A stretch of DNA of 64,000 nucleotides from Selenomonadaceae bacterium. Its GTDB lineage: Bacteria > Bacillota > Negativicutes > Selenomonadales > Selenomonadaceae. The position numbers and the translations under genes were made by a program. A model generated the notes under the pieces. The model was not told the DNA's origin. It made no database searches and saw nothing but the letters and a program-made list of their open reading frames with translations. The DNA lies in NCBI GenBank assembly GCA_017614505.1, contig JAGABT010000001.1, forward strand, positions 126,515-190,514, in the 5' to 3' direction. Below, piece by piece: positions 14,279 through 22,755 of this stretch. How positions within the stretch are numbered: the stretch's first letter is position 1; the number at the start of each line of letters is the position of its first letter.

Positions 14279-14935
14279 ATGGTTCACATAGTGATTGATC
14301 TTGAAATGAATCCTATCAACAAAGAATTTAAGGAAGTGCGGAAATTTCTGCTGGACGAAGTGATTGAGTTCGGCGCGGTGAAGCTTGACGAAAATTACCG
14401 GCAAATCGACGAGTTCCAGTGCTACGTGAAGCCGGTGTACAGCGAAACTATCAACAAGCACATCACGAAGCTGACGGGTATAACCACCGAGACCGTTGCG
14501 GATAAAGCCGGCTTTGTCGAAGAGTTCAATAATTTTTTCAAGTGGATTGGCGGCTGGGACATGAAAATTTATTCGTGGAGCCCATCGGATATAAAGCAGC
14601 TCAAGAACGAATGCGCGTACAAAATTCCGAAGTTCGACGTGCGGCGGCTGGAGCGGCAGTGGATTGACGTGCAGAAGGAATTTGACGACCGGCTAGGTCT
14701 GCACAGCAATCTGGGGCTGAAATACGCCGTCGGAGCAATGGATCGAAACTTTGAAGGCACGCACCACACGGCGCTGGCGGACGCGGCTAATGCGGCGGCG
14801 ATTCTGGCGCTCATGCAGGACGACGAGGCTTTTTTCAAAACCATGCAGCCGGTGATAGATTTGCTCAGACCGCAGGAATTTTCGCAGTCAATCGGCGACC
14901 TGTTCCCAGAGCTGGCGGATTTAAAGTTCGATTAA
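14279..14935 (+). CDS. DEDDh-type 3'-5' exonuclease (RNase T / KapD-like)
   Basis: 218 residues from ATG 14279, which has GCGAGGCG upstream. Exonuclease fold with the ordered acidic residues of the DnaQ/RNase T family: VIDLEMNP (Exo I, D-x-E), SWSPSDIKQL (Exo II) and HHTALADAANAAAI (Exo III with the H-x4-D pair). It also shows the family stretch KPVYSETINKHITKLTGIT. Similar to firmicute KapD, an inhibitor of the KinA pathway in Bacillus, and to stand-alone RNA exonucleases; the substrate is unknown. It is monocistronic, between repeat D and a strong terminator. Confidence 0.88.
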   Translation: MVHIVIDLEMNPINKEFKEVRKFLLDEVIEFGAVKLDENYRQIDEFQCYVKPVYSETINKHITKLTGITTETVADKAGFVEEFNNFFKWIGGWDMKIYSWSPSDIKQLKNECAYKIPKFDVRRLERQWIDVQKEFDDRLGLHSNLGLKYAVGAMDRNFEGTHHTALADAANAAAILALMQDDEAFFKTMQPVIDLLRPQEFSQSIGDLFPELADLKFD

Positions 14936-14953
14936 AAATTCCAGAAATAAAAA

Positions 14954-14991
14954 TACTCCACTCTTTCGCGTGAGAGAGTGGAGCTTTTTTT
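14954..14991 (+). terminator. Strong terminator, usable from both sides
   Basis: CTCCACTCT (14956-14964) pairs perfectly with AGAGTGGAG (14975-14983), then seven T residues; an A-run precedes it. It ends the exonuclease gene on the plus strand and overlaps the stop codon of the converging minus-strand gene at 14990. Confidence 0.92.
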
Positions 14992-15262
14992 ATGGGCGAA
15001 CTTCGCGCGGGTGAACTTCACGCGGCTTGACTTCGCGCGGAGAATGTGCTTCGCCAGGCTTTTTTTCCCTTGGCGTCACGGATTCGCGAAACTTATCCCA
15101 AAATTCTTTTCGTTTATCGGCGTCATTTTTACTATCGGTTAAATAAACAGATTCAAACACGTACTCGTTTAAATTATTGCTTGAAGCCGAAGAATGACCG
15201 GCAGCCAGTATCGCGCTCGCCATGAGTAAGGCGGGGATTAAAATTCGTGCCAGCCTTTTCAT
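14990..15262 (-). CDS. Small secreted protein of unknown function
   Basis: 90 residues from ATG 15262 behind AAAGGACTGA. The N-terminus KRLARILIPALLMASAILAAG is a signal peptide with probable cleavage at about AGHSSASS. The mature part has a charged stretch (DSKNDADKRKEFWDKFRESV) and a C-terminal Pro/Arg/Glu/His repeat of the type (P/S)REV(K/H)P, four units. No known domain. It is probably co-transcribed with the secreted His/Pro-rich gene just upstream. Confidence 0.75.
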   Translation of the reverse strand: MKRLARILIPALLMASAILAAGHSSASSNNLNEYVFESVYLTDSKNDADKRKEFWDKFRESVTPREKKPGEAHSPREVKPREVHPREVRP

Positions 15263-15312
15263 TTCATTCAGTCCTTTAAAATTTATTTTTAACAATTAAC
15301 TCCCAAAAAAAT

Positions 15313-15597
15313 TTACCAGCGGTGACGCGGCGGTGGCGGCATATGACGTGGCGGAGGCGGCGGATCAAAATCGTTCGGACGCCTGCTAAAATGCGGCGGC
15401 TCGTGACGGTGATGGTGGCGTGGCGGTTCATAGTGGCGGTGCGGAGGCGGGGGCGGAGCATGCCACGGCGGAGCTTTGAGTTCCTGCGTCTCAGCCGGAT
15501 TTTCAAGCGCGTCGGGAATTTCTGCCGCCTCGACTGTTCCGAAACTCATTGCCCCGAAAACCAGCACTGCCGCCAGTCCTTTCGCAAATCTTTTCAT
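15313..15597 (-). CDS. Secreted His/Pro-rich protein
   Basis: 94 residues. ATG 15597 is preferred: AAAGGG lies about 11 nt upstream, whereas an in-frame GTG at 15606 is too close. Signal peptide KRFAKGLAAVLVFGAMSFG, probable cut at VEAAE. The mature C-terminal 55 residues are nearly all Pro, His and Arg (APPPPPHRHYEPPRHHHRH, then PPPPPRHMPPPPRHRW), which suggests metal (Zn, Ni or Cu) binding or an extended periplasmic spacer. I know no family function. About 50 bp separate it from the small secreted gene that follows. Confidence 0.75.
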   Translation of the reverse strand: MKRFAKGLAAVLVFGAMSFGTVEAAEIPDALENPAETQELKAPPWHAPPPPPHRHYEPPRHHHRHEPPHFSRRPNDFDPPPPPRHMPPPPRHRW

Positions 15598-15667
15598 GTT
15601 TGACACGCCCTTTCGTAACTTTTAGCTAATTTTACATTTTTTTTGCGGGCTTGTCATTAAGATTAGA

Positions 15668-16411
15668 TTAATTTTTACTACGTTGTTTAAAAATTTCGTA
15701 TAGCAAAACCGCTCCTGCAACCGAGGCGTTCAGCGAATTTATTTTTCCGACCATTGGAATTTTTACGAGCAAATCGCAACTTTCGCGCGTCAGCCTGCGC
15801 ATTCCTTTGCCCTCGCTGCCGATAACTAGAACAATTCCGCCAGTCAAATCTGCCTCGTTGAAATTTTTTTCCGCGCTCATATCGCCGCCGACGATTTTTA
15901 AATCCAGTTCGTGAAATTTTTTCAAAGTCTGCGCGACGTTCGTAACCTGCGCGACCCTGACATATTCGACGGCACCGGCTGAAGTTTTTGCCACGGTTGA
16001 ATTTAAAGAGACGCTCCGCCGCTTCGGAATAACTACGCCGTGAACGCCTACAGCGTCCGCCGTCCTAAGAATCGCTCCAAAGTTATGCGGGTCTTCCAGC
16101 TCGTCCAGCAAAATTATAAACGGCGGCTCATTCTTCGACGCGGCAGTTTCCAGAATTTCTTCGACCGTCGCATAGTCCAGCGCCGCAACCTGCGCGATAA
16201 CACCCTGATGCCGCCCGCCGTCAGACATTTTGTCCAGCTTAGCGCGTTCCACAAATTCTACAACGACGCCAGATTCCTTCGCCAGCGCCAGAATTTGCTT
16301 AATCGAGCCGTCATGACTGCCGCTCGCCACGAAAAGTTTATTGACGCTCCGACCGGCTTTGAGCGTCTCGGTAACGGCGTTCCTGCCAATGATTAAATCT
16401 TCGCTCGCCAT
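15668..16411 (-). CDS. rlmB: 23S rRNA (guanosine-2251-2'-O)-methyltransferase
   Basis: 247 residues. SpoU/TrmH family with the N-terminal RlmB substrate domain (DLIIGRNAVTETLKAGRSVN) and the three SPOUT motifs: LDELEDPHNFGAILRTAD (about 103-120), IVLVIGSEGKGM (about 195) and IPMVGKINSLNASVAGAVLL (about 218). It methylates G2251 in the P-loop of 23S rRNA. It is the end of the Cof-ispD-ispF-cysE-cysS-mrnC-pagL-rlmB run, in the usual firmicute place after mrnC apart from the intruding PagL gene. Confidence 0.95.
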   Translation of the reverse strand: MASEDLIIGRNAVTETLKAGRSVNKLFVASGSHDGSIKQILALAKESGVVVEFVERAKLDKMSDGGRHQGVIAQVAALDYATVEEILETAASKNEPPFIILLDELEDPHNFGAILRTADAVGVHGVVIPKRRSVSLNSTVAKTSAGAVEYVRVAQVTNVAQTLKKFHELDLKIVGGDMSAEKNFNEADLTGGIVLVIGSEGKGMRRLTRESCDLLVKIPMVGKINSLNASVAGAVLLYEIFKQRSKN

Positions 16412-16420
16412 ATTCTCGCC

Positions 16421-16993
16421 TCAGAATTTGTGGCTGACGCCGACGGAAAAGCCCATCGTGTCGTAGCCAGGATTGTGCTTTTTCATGCCGTTGGAAACGT
16501 GGCTGACGTAGTAGCCGACGGTGAACGAATCGTCGTCGTTATATTTCCACGTCAGACTGGGACCAATGCGCCACATGAAGCCGTAAGCGCGTCCTTGCGC
16601 AGGGTGAGCCCTGTTGTAAGCGAGTAAACTGCCGCCGATGTCCCAGTTCGCGTAGAGCTTGCCGGAAATATTTGTGTTCCAGCGCAGAAATCCCGCTATG
16701 CCAAGTCCGACGGCGTTGCTGTCGCGGAAAATCCCTTCGTACTTGCGATTGGTGTAGCCGGTCGCGCGGGAAAAAGTTAAGCCGCGATAAAAACTCAGCG
16801 CGCGGTGCTCATGCATTTTCTGCAGAACATGAACGTTGTAATTATCAACCTGCCTGTCGCCGTGCAGTCTGCCCTGCAGATAATCCAGCTGTATTTCCCA
16901 ATTTTTTTTCGTGTCAGAATTTGCCTCGGCGGTGCTGAAAATTACCAGTCCTGCCAGCAAAACCGCCGCCGCCCGTTTAAAAATTCCTGTCAA
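16421..16993 (-). CDS. pagL: PagL-like lipid A 3-O-deacylase (outer membrane)
   Basis: About 190 residues. TTG 16993 is preferred, with AAGGTGG 6 nt upstream; the frame stays open to a TTG at 17008. The signal peptide ends at STAEA. The mature protein reads as amphipathic beta strands of a small barrel and ends with aromatic VGVSHKF, as outer-membrane proteins do. The active-site motif HVSNG in the next-to-last strand matches the H-x-S-N of PagL acyloxyacyl hydrolases; the third catalytic residue, Glu in PagL, may be the Asp of PGYDTMG. PagL removes the 3-position acyl chain from lipid A. It overlaps the end of mrnC by 17 bp, an unusual insertion into this conserved operon. Confidence 0.8.
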   Translation of the reverse strand: MTGIFKRAAAVLLAGLVIFSTAEANSDTKKNWEIQLDYLQGRLHGDRQVDNYNVHVLQKMHEHRALSFYRGLTFSRATGYTNRKYEGIFRDSNAVGLGIAGFLRWNTNISGKLYANWDIGGSLLAYNRAHPAQGRAYGFMWRIGPSLTWKYNDDDSFTVGYYVSHVSNGMKKHNPGYDTMGFSVGVSHKF

Positions 16994-17375
16994 AAATTCC
17001 ACCTTCAATCAGCGCCATTTCGCAAATTTCATCGAGGCGCGCAGTTTTATTCGTGAGAAAAAGTTCGCCGAGCAGTGCCTCAAAGCCGGTGCTGGCGTGG
17101 TATTCCGCAACGGTTGCAACGCGCGGCGCATGACTTTTAGCGTTCCTGCCGCGCCGGAAAATCGCCCGTTCTTCGTCAGTAAGGCGCGGCTCAATTTTTT
17201 TGTAGAGCTCTGCCTGTACCGCCGCCGAAACTATTTCCGCGCCCAGTTCGTGAAGTTTATCGATTCGGTGCGTTACCGCCAGCAGCCGCGTCCGAACGTA
17301 CAGATGAAAATACGCGTCGCCAATATACGCCAGCACCAGCGGCGAAAGTTCCCGCGTGTCTACGCCTGTTTCCAT
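16977..17375 (-). CDS. mrnC: Mini-ribonuclease III
   Basis: 132 residues. An RNase III catalytic domain without a dsRNA-binding domain: SPLVLAYIGDAYFHLYVR holds the catalytic acidic motif, FRRGRNAKSH and STGFEALLGELFL complete the signature. It matures 23S rRNA ends in Firmicutes. It starts inside cysS (16-bp overlap) and its end overlaps the PagL-like gene. Confidence 0.96.
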   Translation of the reverse strand: METGVDTRELSPLVLAYIGDAYFHLYVRTRLLAVTHRIDKLHELGAEIVSAAVQAELYKKIEPRLTDEERAIFRRGRNAKSHAPRVATVAEYHASTGFEALLGELFLTNKTARLDEICEMALIEGGIFDRNF

Positions 17376-18841
17376 TTCACGCCCTGCGGAGTATCTTCCA
17401 GAATAATCCCCGCCGCCTTCAAATCGTCGCGAATCTTGTCAGCAACCGTCCAGTTTTTATTTTTGCGCGCGTACTGCCGAATGTCCACGATAATTTTCAT
17501 CAGCTTATCGACAAGCTCGGAATCGGCGGCGGTTTCCTCGACGTTCTCGAAAATTCCAATCGTCGACGCCATGTCGGTGAAAACTTCCGAAACGCGCATA
17601 ATCATATAAGCGTCGGCGCCGCGCGGCAGAATTTTTCCGGCAATGTAATCGTTGTAGTAGGCGTTCACGTCGCGCGCCAGCTCGAACATGTAGCTAATCG
17701 CCAGCGCCGTGTTGAAATCGTCGTTCATGGCGTCATCGAAAGCAGACAGCAATCTTTCCGCGCCTTCGACTAAGCCGCCCGCCGGACTGAGCGTAATCAT
17801 CGGGTCTTTTTTGCCCTTGAGGAATTTATCTTCCTCGATTTGCTTAACGAGTTCCTGCAGATTGTTGTAGGCGATTTTAAGGCGCCCGTAGCTAATCTGC
17901 GCCTCCTTAATGCGTTCCTCGTTGAAGTCGAGCGGGCTGCGGTAATGCGTCTGCACGAGGAAAAAGCGAACGACTTCGCCAGGGTATTTCCTGAGAATAT
18001 CCTCGACCGTGAAAAAATTCCCCGCAGATTTGCTCATTTTGGTATTGTCAATCGTGATGAATCCGTTGTGTACCCAGTACTGCGCGAAGGAATTTTCGTC
18101 GCCGAGCGCGCATTGAGACTGCGCAATTTCGTTTTCGTGGTGCGGGAAAATCAAATCAGCGCCGCCGCCGTGGAAGTCAAACTTTTCGCCGAGATATTTC
18201 AGCGACATTGCCGAGCATTCAATGTGCCAGCCAGGTCTGCCTTTACCCCACGGGCTGTCCCACGCGGGTTCGCCAGGCTTAGCGGCTTTCCACAGCGCAA
18301 AATCCATTGGGTGGCGTTTCCTGTCGTCAATTTCGACGCGCGCCCCAGCCTGCATATCTTCAAACTTGCGCCGACTCAGCTTGCCGTAACTTTTATCCGC
18401 CTCGACGCTGTAAAAAACGTCGCCGTTGTCCAGCCGGTACGCGAAATTTTTTTCAACGAGCGTCTCAATCATGGCGATAATGTCGGGAATCGTCTCGGAA
18501 ACTTTCGGGTAAACGTCGGCGGGCTGCACGTTCAGCGCGTCCATAACCTGAAAATAATTGCGAATGTAGCGGTCGGCAATTTCAGACCAGCTGACGCCCT
18601 CGCGGTTGGCGGCGGCTATAATTTTGTCGTCAACGTCGGTGAAATTCTGCACGTAGCGAACCTTGTAGCCAATCCGCGCGAAGTACCGGCGGATAACGTC
18701 CCACGTCACGAATGGACGCGCGTTTCCAATGTGCGGCTTGTTGTAGGGCGTCACGCCGCAGCAGTAAATGCTGACTTCGCCCGCCTTGAGCGGCTTGAAA
18801 ATTTCCTTGCTCCTGCTCATCGTGTTGTAAAACTGAATCAT
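17360..18841 (-). CDS. cysS: Cysteinyl-tRNA synthetase
   Basis: 493 residues. Class Ia synthetase with [16 protein letters not shown] (zinc Cys and HIGH box, about 30), [11 protein letters not shown] (zinc ligand), HHENEIAQ and the KMSKS loop [10 protein letters not shown] (about 268). The C-terminal helical anticodon-binding region is complete (ending GVKWKQA). It starts 4 bp inside cysE (ATGA-type overlap), consistent with coupled cysteine synthesis and charging. No T-box leader is visible in front of the operon. Confidence 0.97.
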   Translation of the reverse strand: MIQFYNTMSRSKEIFKPLKAGEVSIYCCGVTPYNKPHIGNARPFVTWDVIRRYFARIGYKVRYVQNFTDVDDKIIAAANREGVSWSEIADRYIRNYFQVMDALNVQPADVYPKVSETIPDIIAMIETLVEKNFAYRLDNGDVFYSVEADKSYGKLSRRKFEDMQAGARVEIDDRKRHPMDFALWKAAKPGEPAWDSPWGKGRPGWHIECSAMSLKYLGEKFDFHGGGADLIFPHHENEIAQSQCALGDENSFAQYWVHNGFITIDNTKMSKSAGNFFTVEDILRKYPGEVVRFFLVQTHYRSPLDFNEERIKEAQISYGRLKIAYNNLQELVKQIEEDKFLKGKKDPMITLSPAGGLVEGAERLLSAFDDAMNDDFNTALAISYMFELARDVNAYYNDYIAGKILPRGADAYMIMRVSEVFTDMASTIGIFENVEETAADSELVDKLMKIIVDIRQYARKNKNWTVADKIRDDLKAAGIILEDTPQGVKWKQA

Positions 18842-19701
18842 AATTTAGCCTCCTGATTTTTTTCGAGATTAACTTTCGGCTTATCCTCGGCGGCGGCAAC
18901 TTCTAGCGCGGAAGTTCGCATTGCCTCGGCGGAAATTTCAGCGCGGGCGGCGGCAAGTTCAGCCTCCAAATCGTTTACGCGCTGTTCCAGCCGCTGAATC
19001 TGCCTGAGCGCAACTTCAATCATTTCGCGTTCGGGGTCGGGCAGAGTTGCATGGTCGAGGTCAACGTCAATCTCGTCGCAAATTTCGTCGTGAACCTTCG
19101 GGTCGTCAATTTTCATTCCGCGCTTTTTGCAAAGTTCCAGCCACGCCTGCTGAAATTCTTCCTGATTATGAATGCGCCTGCCGTGCAGAACTACGACGCG
19201 CCCAGGAATGCCGACAACGGTTGCGTAGGGCGGAACTTCCTTCAGAACGACGGAACCCGCGCCAATTTTCGCGTGGTCGCCGACTTTGAACGAGCCGAGA
19301 ACTTTCGCGCCGGTCGCCACAACGACGTTGTTGCCAATCGTGGGGTGGCGCTTGCCCTTTTCCTTGCCGGTGCCGCCAAGCGTGACGCCCTGATACAGCG
19401 TGACATTTTTGCCAATCTCCGCCGTCTCGCCAATCACAATCCCAGTGCCGTGGTCGATAAACAAGCCGTCGCCAATCGTCGCGCCAGGGTGTATCTCAAT
19501 GCCCGTCAGAAACCGGCAGAAATTTGAAACCAGTCGCGCAGAAACAATCCAGCCGCGTGTAAAGAGCGCGTGCGAAATCCTGTGCATCCAAATCGCGTGC
19601 AAGCCAGAATAACACAAAATAACTTCCAGCGTGCTCTTAGCCGCCGGATCCCGCTCGAAAATTACGCGAATGTCTTTCCTTATGCGCGAAAAAAAACTCA
19701 T
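18838..19701 (-). CDS. cysE: Serine O-acetyltransferase
   Basis: 287 residues. Left-handed beta-helix hexapeptide-repeat acetyltransferase making O-acetylserine for cysteine synthesis. Visible: [20 protein letters not shown] (about 68-87), [14 protein letters not shown], and [20 protein letters not shown]. The catalytic core ends near 175; the last ~100 residues are a charged coiled-coil-like extension ([20 protein letters not shown]) and an acidic/Ala tail, longer than the short EpsC form of Bacillus (217 residues). It overlaps cysS by 4 bp and follows ispF. Confidence 0.95.
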   Translation of the reverse strand: MSFFSRIRKDIRVIFERDPAAKSTLEVILCYSGLHAIWMHRISHALFTRGWIVSARLVSNFCRFLTGIEIHPGATIGDGLFIDHGTGIVIGETAEIGKNVTLYQGVTLGGTGKEKGKRHPTIGNNVVVATGAKVLGSFKVGDHAKIGAGSVVLKEVPPYATVVGIPGRVVVLHGRRIHNQEEFQQAWLELCKKRGMKIDDPKVHDEICDEIDVDLDHATLPDPEREMIEVALRQIQRLEQRVNDLEAELAAARAEISAEAMRTSALEVAAAEDKPKVNLEKNQEAKL

Positions 19702-19707
19702 TCAAAC

Positions 19708-20181
19708 TTACCTCTCAATGGCGCAGACAGCGTACGCCGCAATTCCCTGTTCAGCGCCGGTAAAGCCGAGCCGCTCTTCCGTCGTTGCCTTCACGCTCAC
19801 CGCGCCAATATCAATCTGCAGAATTTCAGCCAACCGCCTGCGCATTTCTGGAATGTACGGCGCAAGTTTCGGCTTCTGCGCGACGATTATCGAATCAATG
19901 TTCACAATGCGGAAATTTTCAGCGCGAATAATTTCAAGAGTTTCAGCCAGCAGTTTCGTGCTGTCGATATTTTTGTAGCGGGCGTCGCTGTCAGGGAAGT
20001 GCTGCCCAATGTCGCCGAGAGCCGCCGCGCCTAACATTGCGTCAATTATCGCGTGAATCAAAACGTCCGCGTCAGAATGCCCGTCCAATCCCAGCGAATG
20101 TTCAATCTCCACGCCGCCCAGAATTAATTTCCGCCCGCTAACAAGCCGGTGCACGTCGTAGCCAATCCCAAACCGCGTCAT
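19708..20181 (-). CDS. ispF: 2-C-methyl-D-erythritol 2,4-cyclodiphosphate synthase
   Basis: 157 residues, family length. MEP isoprenoid pathway. The zinc ligands are in IGYDVHRL (Asp and His) and the conserved run [28 protein letters not shown] and [19 protein letters not shown] complete the signature. It abuts ispD with no gap (stop and start adjacent at 20181/20182), the next MEP step but one. Confidence 0.97.
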   Translation of the reverse strand: MTRFGIGYDVHRLVSGRKLILGGVEIEHSLGLDGHSDADVLIHAIIDAMLGAAALGDIGQHFPDSDARYKNIDSTKLLAETLEIIRAENFRIVNIDSIIVAQKPKLAPYIPEMRRRLAEILQIDIGAVSVKATTEERLGFTGAEQGIAAYAVCAIER

Positions 20182-20865
20182 TTAAATTCCGCCCCTCAAA
20201 AAGTTTTCCGCAATGGCAATATCCTCCGGCGTCGTCACCTTGATATTTTTGTAAGAGCTGGTGACAACCTTAATCCGCCCGCCAATGCGCTCGACAAGGC
20301 TGGCGTCGTCCGTACCGAGAAAATTATCAGCCTCAGCCTGCGCGTATGCCCGCAATAAAATTTCGCGCTGAAATCCCTGCGGCGTCTGCACTTCAACCAG
20401 TTCCGCGCGCGGCGGCGTCGACTTCACAAATCCTGCCGCGTCGACGAATTTGATTGTATTTTTTTCCGGCACTGCCGCTATCGCTCCGCCGAATTTTTCC
20501 GCCGCGTCGATAACTTTTTCTACCGTCAGCAAATCCACCAGCGGGCGCGCCGCGTCGTGTACCAAAACTGTTTCCGCGTCCGCCGGTAAAAGTTTCAAGC
20601 CGTTTGCTATCGAGTACTGCCGCTCCGAGCCGCCGACTGTTACCGCCCACGGCTTTAAAGATTTTTCAGCTGATAAAATTTCTGTGACAGTTTCGACTTC
20701 GCCCGCGCCGACCACTACGATTAAAAATCCTATTCGCGCAGATTTTGAAAAAGTTTTGAGCGTGCGGAGCAAAATCGATTCGCCCGCCAGTTCGAGGAAA
20801 ATTTTGTTCGAGCCGGTTCCCATTCGCCGACTTGCGCCCGCCGCCGGAAATATCGCTGTTACCAT
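20182..20865 (-). CDS. ispD: 2-C-methyl-D-erythritol 4-phosphate cytidylyltransferase
   Basis: 227 residues. N-terminal nucleotide-binding motif AIFPAAGASRRMGTGSNKIF (about 4-23), then VTVGGSERQYSIANGL, VLVHDAARPLV and the C-terminal VTTPEDIAIAE. It makes CDP-ME in the MEP pathway. It follows the Cof-type phosphatase by one base and precedes ispF. Confidence 0.97.
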   Translation of the reverse strand: MVTAIFPAAGASRRMGTGSNKIFLELAGESILLRTLKTFSKSARIGFLIVVVGAGEVETVTEILSAEKSLKPWAVTVGGSERQYSIANGLKLLPADAETVLVHDAARPLVDLLTVEKVIDAAEKFGGAIAAVPEKNTIKFVDAAGFVKSTPPRAELVEVQTPQGFQREILLRAYAQAEADNFLGTDDASLVERIGGRIKVVTSSYKNIKVTTPEDIAIAENFLRGGI

Positions 20866-20866
20866 T

Positions 20867-21670
20867 TCAAATCAGACCCTCAGCCATCAGCCGCTTAATC
20901 CCGACAATCACGCCAAACTGGTCGTTGCTGGCAGTCTCGTAGCGCGCGATTTTTTTCAGATCTGGGTGAGCGTTAGCCATTGCGAAGCCGTGACCGACGG
21001 ATTGAATCATTTCGTAATCGTTGAGATAATCGCCGAACGCCGCGCATTCCTCCGGCTTAACGTCCAAAATCCGCTGAACGTTGCGCACAGCCTCGCCCTT
21101 GTTGATACCCTTCGACATCACGTCAACCCAGTAATCCGAGCTCAGCACAACCTGCAAATCGTCGTAGAACTGCGCGAGGTGACGGTAAATTTTTTCGTCG
21201 GCGCGCCCAGTAACGTCGAACATGGCAACCTTAATCGGCGTATCGTCAATCGCGTCGAAGCTGTCAACAACGGCGTTGTGCGTGTAGTATTTGTTAAGCT
21301 CCGCCTGATTTTCGGCGGTATCCTGCTCGCGGCGAATATACGCGTCCTTCTTGCCGCACCACACTCGCAGAATATTTTTGAGCGGCTCGGTGACTTCCAG
21401 AACTTTATCGACGGCAGCACGGTCAATGGGACTGCTGAAAATTTCAATCTCGCGGTGCATGACGAGCGTGCCATTTTCCGCCAGAAATAAAAATTCGTCG
21501 ACGTATTTCTCAAAAGTTTTGAGCAGGGAAAAATACTGCCTGCCGCTTGCCGGAGCAAAAATCACGCCGCGCCGCTTGAGTTCAGCCATAGTTTCATCGA
21601 AGCCGTCGGGAAGTTTGTTGGCGCTGGTGAGGAGCGTGCCGTCCATATCCGAAAAAATAATTTTAATCAC
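20867..21670 (-). CDS. Cof-type HAD phosphatase
   Basis: 267 residues. HAD superfamily with a type IIB cap: motif I FSDMDGTLLTS (nucleophile Asp, about 8), motif II FAPASGRQ, Lys in the SKGINKGEAV region (about 188) and motif IV AFGDYLNDYEM (about 213). Such enzymes hydrolyse sugar phosphates, pyridoxal phosphate or flavin phosphates; the substrate cannot be read from sequence. First gene of the run leading to ispD-ispF-cysE-cysS, with its own promoter at 21699-21726. Confidence 0.9.
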   Translation of the reverse strand: MIKIIFSDMDGTLLTSANKLPDGFDETMAELKRRGVIFAPASGRQYFSLLKTFEKYVDEFLFLAENGTLVMHREIEIFSSPIDRAAVDKVLEVTEPLKNILRVWCGKKDAYIRREQDTAENQAELNKYYTHNAVVDSFDAIDDTPIKVAMFDVTGRADEKIYRHLAQFYDDLQVVLSSDYWVDVMSKGINKGEAVRNVQRILDVKPEECAAFGDYLNDYEMIQSVGHGFAMANAHPDLKKIARYETASNDQFGVIVGIKRLMAEGLI

Positions 21671-21698
21671 GTCGAAAACCTCCGCAGAATTTTTCCCT

Positions 21699-21726
21699 AT
21701 TTTACACTGATTTTCGATTCTTGCAA
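21699..21726 (-). promoter_or_regulatory. Sigma-70 promoter of the Cof-ispD-ispF-cysE-cysS operon
   Basis: Minus strand TTGCAA (21721-21726), 16-bp spacer, TAAAAT (21699-21704), about 30 bp before the Cof gene and directly after the terminator of the preceding gene. Confidence 0.7.
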
Positions 21727-21729
21727 AGC

Positions 21730-21764
21730 AAAAAAAATCCGCGAGGGACCGAATCTCCTCACGG
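21730..21764 (-). terminator. Rho-independent terminator of the extradiol-dioxygenase-like gene
   Basis: Minus strand CCGTGAGG pairs with CCTCGCGG (8 bp, one G-U), 10-nt loop, then A and seven T residues. It lies 21 bp after the stop at 21785. Confidence 0.88.
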
Positions 21765-21784
21765 CGAAAAATTTTTATGGCGCG

Positions 21785-22558
21785 TCAGCTGAACGTGAAG
21801 CCGGTCATCGCCATCGAACCCAGATTGCAGACGTTATTGAAAACCATGGCGTTATCGCCCTGCGCCGCGCCGAGACAGTAAATCAGCGGCAGGAAATGTT
21901 CAGGCGTCGGAACTGCGTAGGCGGCGTCGGGAATTTTTTCGTAGCTGATAATTTTTTCGGCGTCGCCAGCTGTTACCGCGTCGATAATTTTCTGGTTGAA
22001 GTTCAAGGTTTTGTCGGTGCCGTTGGGATTGTTCCAGTCGACTTCACGCAGATTGTGGACGACGTTGCCGCTGCCGAAAATCAGATATCCTTCGTCGCGC
22101 AGGGCGGAAAGTTTTTTGCCAGTCTCGAATGCGCCCGCCGGTGTAATATTCCTGTCAATCGACAGCTCTACAATCGGAATATCCGCCGCCGGAAACATGT
22201 GCACGAAAATCGTCCAAATGCCGTGGTCAATGCCCCAATCGTTGTCAACCGAAACTTGAGCGCCGAGGATTTGCTGAACGCGCGCCGCTAGTTCCGGCGA
22301 GCCTTTTGCAGGGTAACGCACTTCGTACAGTTCGCGCGGGAATCCGAACATGTCGTTTATCTGCGGCGGGCTGGCTGAAGTTTGAATCAGCGTGCCTTGT
22401 ACCGTGTACCAGTGCGCCGAAATTGCCAGAATCGCCTGTGGCTTGCCAAAAGTTGTCAGAAACTGCCTGCCGACCGCCGCCAGCGTACGCGTAATTTCGT
22501 CGTCGCGCAGGGCTATCATTGGGTCGCCGTGTCCAGAAAATATCACCGGCATTTTCAT
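21785..22558 (-). CDS. Extradiol ring-cleavage dioxygenase family (YgiD/DODA-like)
   Basis: 257 residues. LigB-fold protein of the 4,5-DOPA dioxygenase group: VIFSGHGDPMIAL (first metal His), ISAHWYTVQGTLIQ, GIDHGIWTIFVHMFPAADIP (His-rich metal site, about 110-129), IFGSGNVVHNLREVDW and TPEHFLPLIYCLGA. Bacterial relatives such as YgiD bind zinc and oxidise catechols in vitro; the physiological substrate is unknown. It is monocistronic, with repeat copy E upstream and its own terminator downstream. ATG 22558 has GGAGG upstream (CTGGAGGAACTTTC). Confidence 0.88.
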   Translation of the reverse strand: MKMPVIFSGHGDPMIALRDDEITRTLAAVGRQFLTTFGKPQAILAISAHWYTVQGTLIQTSASPPQINDMFGFPRELYEVRYPAKGSPELAARVQQILGAQVSVDNDWGIDHGIWTIFVHMFPAADIPIVELSIDRNITPAGAFETGKKLSALRDEGYLIFGSGNVVHNLREVDWNNPNGTDKTLNFNQKIIDAVTAGDAEKIISYEKIPDAAYAVPTPEHFLPLIYCLGAAQGDNAMVFNNVCNLGSMAMTGFTFS

Positions 22559-22600
22559 AATTGAAAGTTCCTCCAGAATTAAAATTCGCGCTTATAAAAA

Positions 22601-22745
22601 GCCGCCCATGGACGCACGCGCTTAAGAAGCGCCACATGGTGCAGAGGCGCCCCATGGACGGGGCGCCGCCCGCGCCATTCGCCGGATGCGAATGCAGCGG
22701 GCTGGCTTTCTTTGTAACTTTCTTTCTCCACAGAAAGAAAGTTAG
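22601..22745 (+). repeat. Three-hairpin mosaic repeat, copy E
   Basis: Starts with a partial H1 and H0 at 22618-22632 (GCGCTT / AAGCGC). H1 at 22647-22666: arms GCGCCCC / GGGGCGC. H2 at 22668-22702: outer GCCCGC / GCGGGC, inner ATTCGC / GCGAAT, so the inner stem differs from copies A-D and G but still pairs. H3 at 22715-22744: arms TAACTTTCTTTCT / AGAAAGAAAGTTA. H3 lies 12 bp after the proS stop. Confidence 0.92.
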
Positions 22746-22755
22746 AGAGACAAAC

